This document shows, in pieces, positions 58,119 through 64,000 of a DNA stretch of 64,000 nt (the first letter of the stretch is position 1; every line of letters starts with the position of its first letter). The notes beneath the pieces are model-generated. The model had not been told where the DNA came from. It worked only from the letters and a program-made list of their open reading frames with translations, and searched no databases. The stretch lies in assembly GCA_027924585.1 (NCBI GenBank), contig BSBM01001138.1:10526001-10590000 (forward strand), written 5' to 3'. The position numbers and the translations under genes are program-made. The stretch comes from Larix kaempferi. Taxonomy: Eukaryota; Streptophyta; Pinopsida; Pinales; Pinaceae.

Positions 58119-59690
58119 AAAAGCATTTGGGGCATGTAAAAGGAGACAAAGGTAGAGCAAAGTCATGCTGGAGAGATTCTGAAGGTTGGAAAGCTCAAAC
58201 TTCTTCATCAAAAGCAAGGGTGGAGAAAAGACAGCTCATGGAAAAGGAAGAAGGATGCATCATCAAGCTCCGTGGTAGATATGTACTTCCGTCTCTAACT
58301 TAATGTCAAATGATTCAAGTTTCCTTCCATATGAGATGTGTTTATGATGGTTTTGAATCTTGAAAAATGTTTGATAATTGATTAAATATCTTAGGAAATT
58401 TGTGTAAATTGTTTCATATCTGACATTGGAACTCACCATTCCATAGTAATATAGATGTTTAGGGTAGACACATCCCTACCTAAAATGCTATTATCAGATT
58501 GGCGACCATGCTAAGTTGAATTTTCTTGAAATTTTCTTCATTTTAGGTGTTCTAATCCTTTCAGATCTACTCCATTTCAGCCTCAAGATCCATCAAAGAA
58601 CCTTTGATGCAGGTGTAGAAGCCCCAAACCGGCCTAAATCCACCTTCCAACTCAGAAAATCCTTCAAAATTGACCTTGGGTCTCGATTTTTCTTGCTTTA
58701 GAAGGCTGTCGCACCCTACCTGTGTCCACAGAGTGACGTCTCACCATGTACACTACTAAACTACGACGCTGTCTCAGTTTTCTAGTGTAGAACCTACGAC
58801 AGACCCCTGTTGTCACTCTGCTCTGTTCTAGACTTTGTACCGGCCGAGTTTTTGAGTTTTTGGATGGATGTTCTTCATCCTTGTCTTGATTTTTGTGATA
58901 TTTTCTTTATGGATGGGTTTAGGAACCTATTATATTAGAGTTTAAACCTCATTTAGATCCTCCTTTGCTTAAGATTTGGAAGATTTTTAAAGAACTTTAA
59001 AGCTTTCTTGTTTCAAATTTGCAAAAAATTACTAGAACTAGCTTTGAGATTTCACTGTTTTAGGACAGCATTTAGGCTTCATTTTTGCACTTGAAGACCT
59101 GAATATTGATTCAAGACATGTTAAGATCAGTTTACTACTAATTAAGAAATATTTGGGAGGGTTTGGTTAGAGATCTTCAGATTTGGGATTTCCTTCCAAA
59201 AACCTTTAAAAATGGCTTAAATTGACATTTTTTTCAAATTTTTCTTACAATTGGTGGTACATCCATTTGCTTAAGGTCATCTTTTGCTTATAGATCCCTG
59301 ATTGGATAGGATTAGGACTGATCTTTAAATAATTTTGATTCATTTCATAGTTTACAAATAGTGAAAAGTGAAAAAACATGAATATTTGTTTAAAGAACCT
59401 TAAGGCCCTTTAATTTTTTACTCTCATGCACTTTCTTATATGAAACTTGGAACCAAATCTCATTTATGACATTTGAAAATATCACTTTAACACATTTGCA
59501 TTGAAAAGCAAAAAAAATGAATATCACACTTTGAGATATTTTGAAAAAACAATCTCCTTCCCAAAGCAAAAACAAGCTTTAATTAGTTAAATTTGGCATT
59601 GGATTTATCATATTTTCATTATACTCTTGCACAATTAGAGGAATTTGTAGCTTTAGATCTCAATTTTCTTGTGATAAGTTGTAGCCACTG

Positions 59691-60075
59691 TATCCTCTTC
59701 ACTTGGGCTTTTGGGTGATCTTGTGAATGAGAAAGTGGATCTCAAGTGTAACAGTCTAGGATTTGATTTTGAAAGCATCTTATTTTTGAGCCACCGTATC
59801 CTCTTCACTTGGGCTTCGTGCAATCTTGTGAATGAGAAAGTGGATCTCACGTGTAACAGAGTAGATTTCATTTTTTGCATACAGTTTTTCGAGCCACCGT
59901 ATCCTCTTCACTTGGGCTTTAGCGCGATCTTGTGAATGAGAAAGTGGATCTCAAGTGTAATAGTCTAAAATTTAATTCATAAGCATTCCAAAGGGCTCTG
60001 CGTATCCTCTTCACTTGAGCCTCCGTGCGATCTTGTGAATGAGAAACAGAGATCCCCTGTGTAATAGAATTAGAT
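59691..60075 (+). repeat. Four tandem copies of a 100-106-bp unit in J LTR
   Basis: Units start GTATCCTCTTCACTTG at about 59691, 59798, 59901 and 60002. Each holds the inner block ATCTTGTGAATGAGAAA, and the first three end GTGGATCTCAAGTGTAA or a close variant. Within a unit TTCACTTG and CAAGTGTAA can pair, giving four successive stem-loops. The fourth unit is the most diverged. Confidence 0.85.
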
Positions 60076-61166
60076 TCATTTTTCACTGAAATATTTGTTT
60101 GGGTTACATTGATTTTTGAAAATCGGTTATTATCCATATTTCAGAAGAACTGTTCTTAAATATCAGAAATCTACCAAAGAATTTTGCATGTTTGAAAGGC
60201 ACACATGAACCTCTAACTTTTCATTAGTTTAGAACATTCATCGAATTGAAAGGTAGAGTAGTGAGCATATTGCATTGTTTGGTTCATATTTTTCGAGTCA
60301 AAACACCACCAGTTTCACTTCCACTCCTCAAACTAAGAAAACTACCCTTAAGATTGGCGCTTAATCTAAAATTGACCGACTTTTGATTTTCATATAACCA
60401 ACAAGATTAGGTTAGTGCCCTGGATTAGGTTTGTAGTGTTAACACTCCTAGGATGCAAAAATTTTGAAACTAGCATTGATTACTGAGAGCTTAAATCCAT
60501 TAGTAGCAAAAAACGCTTGTCGAGAAAGCGCTTCTCAAACATGCATTAAGAACAAGGTCAATCTAGATAAGTAAGGGTGGTCCCCTCCCTCTTGCTTGTT
60601 TAGTGGGACATGAGCTCATCACGAAATTCTATGTAAAGTAACAAGTCCTTGGGGTGACATCATGTTTCTAGAGTACCTGGTTATGAGAGTTGTCCTCGAC
60701 TTACAACTTTTCTGCCTGACCGTTGATTAGGAAGTGGTAACCTTAGTTGTTATTCCTAGGATATCACAGAGGCTATTGTGAGTGGGGGACACTTGCAGTA
60801 CCTAAGACAGACTTTGGAACTTTTACTCCTTGGGAGGGTGATTGGTCAGGAACCAACACTTGCACCCCTGGCGATTAAATTTTATTGTAACTGTTTCTCA
60901 TACCTTCCCTGCTAGCAATTGTGTGAGGCTTGATATCCCTCAGCAGCTACTAGTTTCGGAAGGCCCTCCAATCCAGATTTTCACTGAGCTTTGTCTCTTT
61001 GGAAAAGTAGTTTGCTTCCTTGGATCTATAGGAATTTTTACTGTGTGGACACTTTTTATTTTTGTTGAGTATAGATTGCCTTAGGATTGTATGAGTAAGA
61101 ACATCATTTTAAACACATCCTTTTATCAAATTCTTAGAAGTGGCTACTCTCCCGATCTGCCAGTCA

Positions 61167-61881
61167 CGGTGGCAGCGAGGTGATTCACAAGAAATTGAAG
61201 GCCCTGCTACATTGCAGAGATAGATACAAAAACCACATCCTAGTGACTTGGAAATAGAACTAATTTTAAACTCAATTAATATTACTCGAGAAGAACATCA
61301 AACAAACCCTGAACATTCATTATCACATCACGAACTGAATATAGACATAGTTGATGATCTTACTCTATTTGAAATTGAAACATTGAAAAATCACACAAAT
61401 GCTCATGTAATTCCTCCTTTGATGAGTCTTTCAAAACCAGTTACACTTACTATCCGTGAGTCACTAGGTGATATCAAACCTCTTTTTGAAAGTTTGAATG
61501 ACATGCAAAGTTCAACAAGTGACCCTATGGCTTCATCAGGAGCACAAGGGACTCATTGTCACAACATCAAACAGTTGTTGGAGGTAGCAATAATTTCAAT
61601 TTGGCCTCTACATCAATCCCAACAGTAGTAGCACAAGTTCAACCATCACTTCAGTGCCAGTTGGTACAGTTTCGGGTTCCAATCCCGAAAGTACATCCAC
61701 TTCGTCTACAGGAATCCCTACTGAAGGGTGTGCCTTACAAAACATTGGTTTTCCATATGGTTCGGCTAATCAAGGTCAAAACACACAAGGAGTAAACCAT
61801 AATCTTCTTAGTATACCTAACACTTGTCCAAATTCTACTTCTGGGGGAAACCCTGTTAAATTTTCAGAATTTACTTCAATC
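61167..61881 (+). pseudogene. J interior: PBS candidate and gag-like remnant
   Basis: TGGCAGCGAGGTGATTCAC (61170-61188) is a PBS candidate, although I cannot name the tRNA. From 61248 a frame runs IELILNSINITREEHQTNPE and on into VTLTIRESLGDIKPLFESL; it then shifts frame near 61550 and again near 61655 and continues as a Gln/Ser/Asn/Gly-rich segment (GSNPESTSTSSTGIPTEG). This composition fits the disordered start of a plant gypsy gag, but no capsid motif is reached before the Copia insertion at 61882. Family assignment is therefore weak. Confidence 0.45.
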
Positions 61882-62460
61882 TGATCTAAGATCTTAATTG
61901 AGAGAACAACATGTACAACATATCTATAGCATATCAATCATGGAGACAATAATGCAAGCACACAAGAGACACAAAGATTTACTTGGGGAAAACCATAAAG
62001 GTGAAAAACCCCAATAACTTCCTCAGAGATAGATAGAGCAATGATACAACCCAAACATAAGAGATAGACATATCCTAGCAGTAGATCCTCCTCCTCCATA
62101 AGTGCGCCACTCCTCCTTGAGTGCATGAGTGAGAAGTGAGTGTTTAAATAGAGTGCCTCCCGCACTCTATTTATACTTGACTTAACTTTCCTTTTACATA
62201 AATCATGTAGGCTCGAACTTAACCACATAACATAATGCTGACTGGGCCGACCCCCAATAGGGTGGTCTAATAACCCTTTGACCCACATGACTTATACAGG
62301 GCCAACCCCAACAAGGTGGTCTAATAACCCATCAAGTATAAGTTACGACATTTACAATATAAATGACGACACTTCCGTATAGAGGAATAATACCATCTCT
62401 ATAGGAGTACATACAACATACATATATGAAATACATTCCGAATTTACATATGCATCAACA
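61882..62460 (-). repeat. 3' LTR of C2 (579 bp)
   Basis: Plus strand TGATCTAAGATC...ATGCATCAACA. The minus-strand TATA box (TATAAATA, 62176-62169) overlaps a hairpin with 11-bp arms, AAATAGAGTGC / GCACTCTATTT, at 62146-62172. Confidence 0.65.
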
Positions 62461-62472
62461 CTCCCTCTTAAC
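62461..62472 (-). promoter_or_regulatory. Polypurine tract of C2
   Basis: Minus strand TTAAGAGGGAG directly before TGTTGATGC, the LTR start. Confidence 0.6.
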
Positions 62473-62719
62473 TATGAAGGTATTTCTCAGCACAGGTCTT
62501 CTAGGACAAGTCATCTTCTATGGATCATCGTCACTGGATAATCATCATCGAGTCATCATCATCGTCACTGCTGCTGCTATCTCAATCAATCTCTGAATCT
62601 ACTCGTTATAGGAAGTTCTACAGAGCCAATCCTTTTTCATACTGGATGTAGGCCCACCACCTGCAGGTCTTCGTCATCACTGGTCATACTGTGGAAATAT
62701 CAGGACTTATTACGTGCAT

Positions 62720-63372
62720 CACAAAACCTGGCTGCAGCATCCCAGGCTATTACGAGCACAGAGCTCTACCTGTAGGATCTCCCAGGAGCACATTACATGT
62801 GACCCATCGCAAAACCTGGCTGAAGCATCCCAGGCTGTTACAACCACACGGCTCTACCTGTCGGATCTCCCAGGAGCACATTACACATGATCTCACCACA
62901 AAACCTGGCTGAAGCATCCCAGGCTATTATGAGCACATGGCTCTACCTGTCGGATCTCCCAGGAGCACATTACATGTGGTCCACCACAAAACCTAGCTGA
63001 AGCATCTGAGGCCTTTTTCATCCTGTCCAAATCTCCCAGGAGCAAATTACATGTGGTCATGGCAAAACCTGGCTGAAGCATCTAAGGCCTTTTTCATCCT
63101 GTCCAGATCTCCCAGGAGCAAATTACATGCCATAGGACAAAACCTCGAAAGAGCATCTGCCAGATATCCCAAGGCAACGAATTACATGCCATAGGCAAAA
63201 CCTCGAAAGACTATCTGCAAATCTCCCAGGGCCAAATTATATGTCCTCCCAGAGCAAAACCTCGAAAGAGCATTTGCCAGATATACTAGGGCAACTAATT
63301 ACATGCCATAGGCAAAACCTTGAAAGACTATCTGCAAATCTCCTAGGGCCAAATTATATGCTCATCTGCACA
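62720..63372. repeat. Minisatellite of nine units that shorten stepwise
   Basis: Units start at the core CAAAACCTGG or CAAAACCTCG at 62722, 62810, 62899, 62987, 63063, 63138, 63196, 63255 and 63313, giving periods of 88, 89, 88, 76, 75, 58, 59 and 58 bases. Each also holds AGCATC or CTATCTGC, then ATCTCCCAGG, then AATTACATG. ORFs through it are a by-product of the repeat. Confidence 0.9.
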
Positions 63373-63990
63373 ACCTGTTCCACGGCCACAGAGTATCATC
63401 TGATACTCATCATACATCATCCTGATGTACACATGATCACCCTGATCATCATCACTGCAACATTCTACTGCATGTCATCTAGAGAAGCTCGTCATCCACG
63501 ATCATCCTGATCATACAATGCATCCATCTGATGCACACCACGTATCTACCTGATACATATCATCATACATAGTGTATCCACCTGATACATAGATACATGA
63601 TCCACACAATGTATCCATCAACATACATGATCTACCTGATCATATCTGATACATATCAATATACATGATCTACCTGATCATACAATGTATCCACCTGATA
63701 CATATACAGATACATGGTCCAAGCATCCAACATGATGCATATACAAAATACATACACATGATCCAACCGATCATATCCAGCATCCAACATGATGCATACA
63801 TACATACATAAAAATGATCCAACTGATCATATCCAACATCCAACATGATGCGTATATACATATAAATGATCCAACTGATCATATCCAGCATCCAACATGA
63901 TGCATACATACATACATAAAAAGGATCCAACTGATCATATCCAGCAGAAACCAGAACATCATTCTGATGTTCATCATCCAGCGCTTACAT
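63373..63990. repeat. Dense array of short palindromes
   Basis: More than fifteen short inverted repeats of the form xxATC-N4-6-GATxx follow one another: TGATCCAACTGATCA, GCATCCAACATGATGC, TGTATCCACCTGATACA, TGATCTACCTGATCA and others. The last part is also a tandem repeat of 54-57 bases (about 63778-63945), each unit with one GCATC...GATGC and one TGATC...GATCA hairpin, separated by CATACATACATA-like runs. Confidence 0.85.
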
Positions 63991-64000
63991 CCACAGCCAT

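Larger units (their letters stand above)
57711..61166 (+). repeat. 5' LTR of element J (about 3.45 kb)
   Basis: Begins TGTTAACAATC and is taken to end at GCCAGTCA, four bases before TGGCAGCGAGG, a PBS-like site. A TATA box (TATAAAAC, 58111-58118) lies 400 bases in. A fourfold tandem repeat occupies 59691-60075. The partner LTR is off-window, so both the LTR call and its right end are inferred from the gag-like frame that follows and from the cut in the LTR of F at 57710. Confidence 0.6.
61882..64000 (-). mobile_element. Copia-like retrotransposon C2, 3' end only
   Basis: Minus-strand 3' LTR at 61882-62460 (TG...CA), then a PPT, then a repeat-filled region that runs off the right edge. The LTR word ACTTGGGGAAAACC...GGTGAAAAACCCC is common in plant Copia LTRs. 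No pol is in view. The left flank is CAATC; the other flank is off-window. Confidence 0.6.

Noticed and set aside
62720-63372. CRISPR-like regular array
   Set aside because: Units are imperfect, vary in length and have no constant repeat with unique spacers; this is a eukaryotic minisatellite.
63670-63930. Minus-strand ORF rich in Met, Tyr, Cys and Trp
   Set aside because: Produced by the 54-57-bp repeat; the period-related frame is a by-product, and the composition is unlike any protein family.
1-64000. tRNA, rRNA or snRNA genes
   Set aside because: I looked for cloverleaf arms near T-loop motifs GGTTCGAATCC and for rRNA blocks and saw none. A tRNAscan-SE or Infernal run would settle this.

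Overview
The window reads as intergenic DNA from a large, repeat-rich land-plant nuclear genome, probably a seed plant and possibly a gymnosperm (the species is an inference). Three signs support this. Essentially every base belongs to nested retrotransposons of plant-specific lineages. Host-derived fragments encode plant proteins: MED13, a PCBER/isoflavone-reductase-like enzyme and a BSD-domain protein. AT content is high. I see no intact host gene, no rRNA or tRNA gene and no CRISPR. All coding regions are broken by stops or frameshifts.

Left third (1-24992). The 3' end of a Ty3/gypsy element (G1) runs in from the left: an integrase C-terminus at 1-579 and a 4.7-kb LTR at 870-5575. G1 sits inside the 3' LTR of a minus-strand Copia element (C1, 5576-12173). 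C1 has Sirevirus traits: a gag with a coiled coil and three CCHC knuckles, repeated polypurine tracts and an iMet-type PBS. It has no recognisable pol. C1 lies in the internal region of an older minus-strand gypsy element (E1, LTR at 12762-15650). A second relative (E2) follows. The 3' LTR remnant of E2 is split by a second copy of the giant LTR (16023-21210), which itself carries a 1024-bp hAT-type element (18366-19389, TIRs and an exact 8-bp TSD). E2 has a short gag-only interior and a 5' LTR cut off at 24992.

Middle (24993-57710). A minus-strand, apparently gag-only gypsy element (F) has LTRs of about 3.5 kb (24993-50857, interrupted, and 54551-57710, truncated), a PPT at 50858 and a PBS at 54529. 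Its left LTR was entered by a Ty3 chromovirus (T, 27011-48822) flanked by the exact 5-bp TSD ACTTT, and by a 512-bp solo LTR (50108-50619, TSD CCTAT). The chromovirus carries gag, protease, RT-RNase H, integrase and chromodomain on the minus strand, all damaged. Its left LTR is interrupted by a 5'-truncated L1-type LINE (27443-31083, plus strand) and by about 10 kb (31434-41500) holding fragments of at least three unrelated host genes in both orientations.

Right end (57711-64000). A plus-strand LTR element (J; LTR 57711-61166, PBS candidate, gag remnant) begins inside F's right LTR. It is interrupted at 61882 by a minus-strand Copia-like element (C2; LTR 61882-62460, PPT, then a shortening minisatellite and a dense array of short palindromes) that leaves the window on the right.

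Relative order of insertion follows from the nesting: E1/E2 are oldest; then C1, F and the giant solo LTR; then G1, T, the hAT element and J; then the LINE, the gene cassette and C2. All calls come from reading the sequence by eye. Similarities are visual alignments, not database hits.
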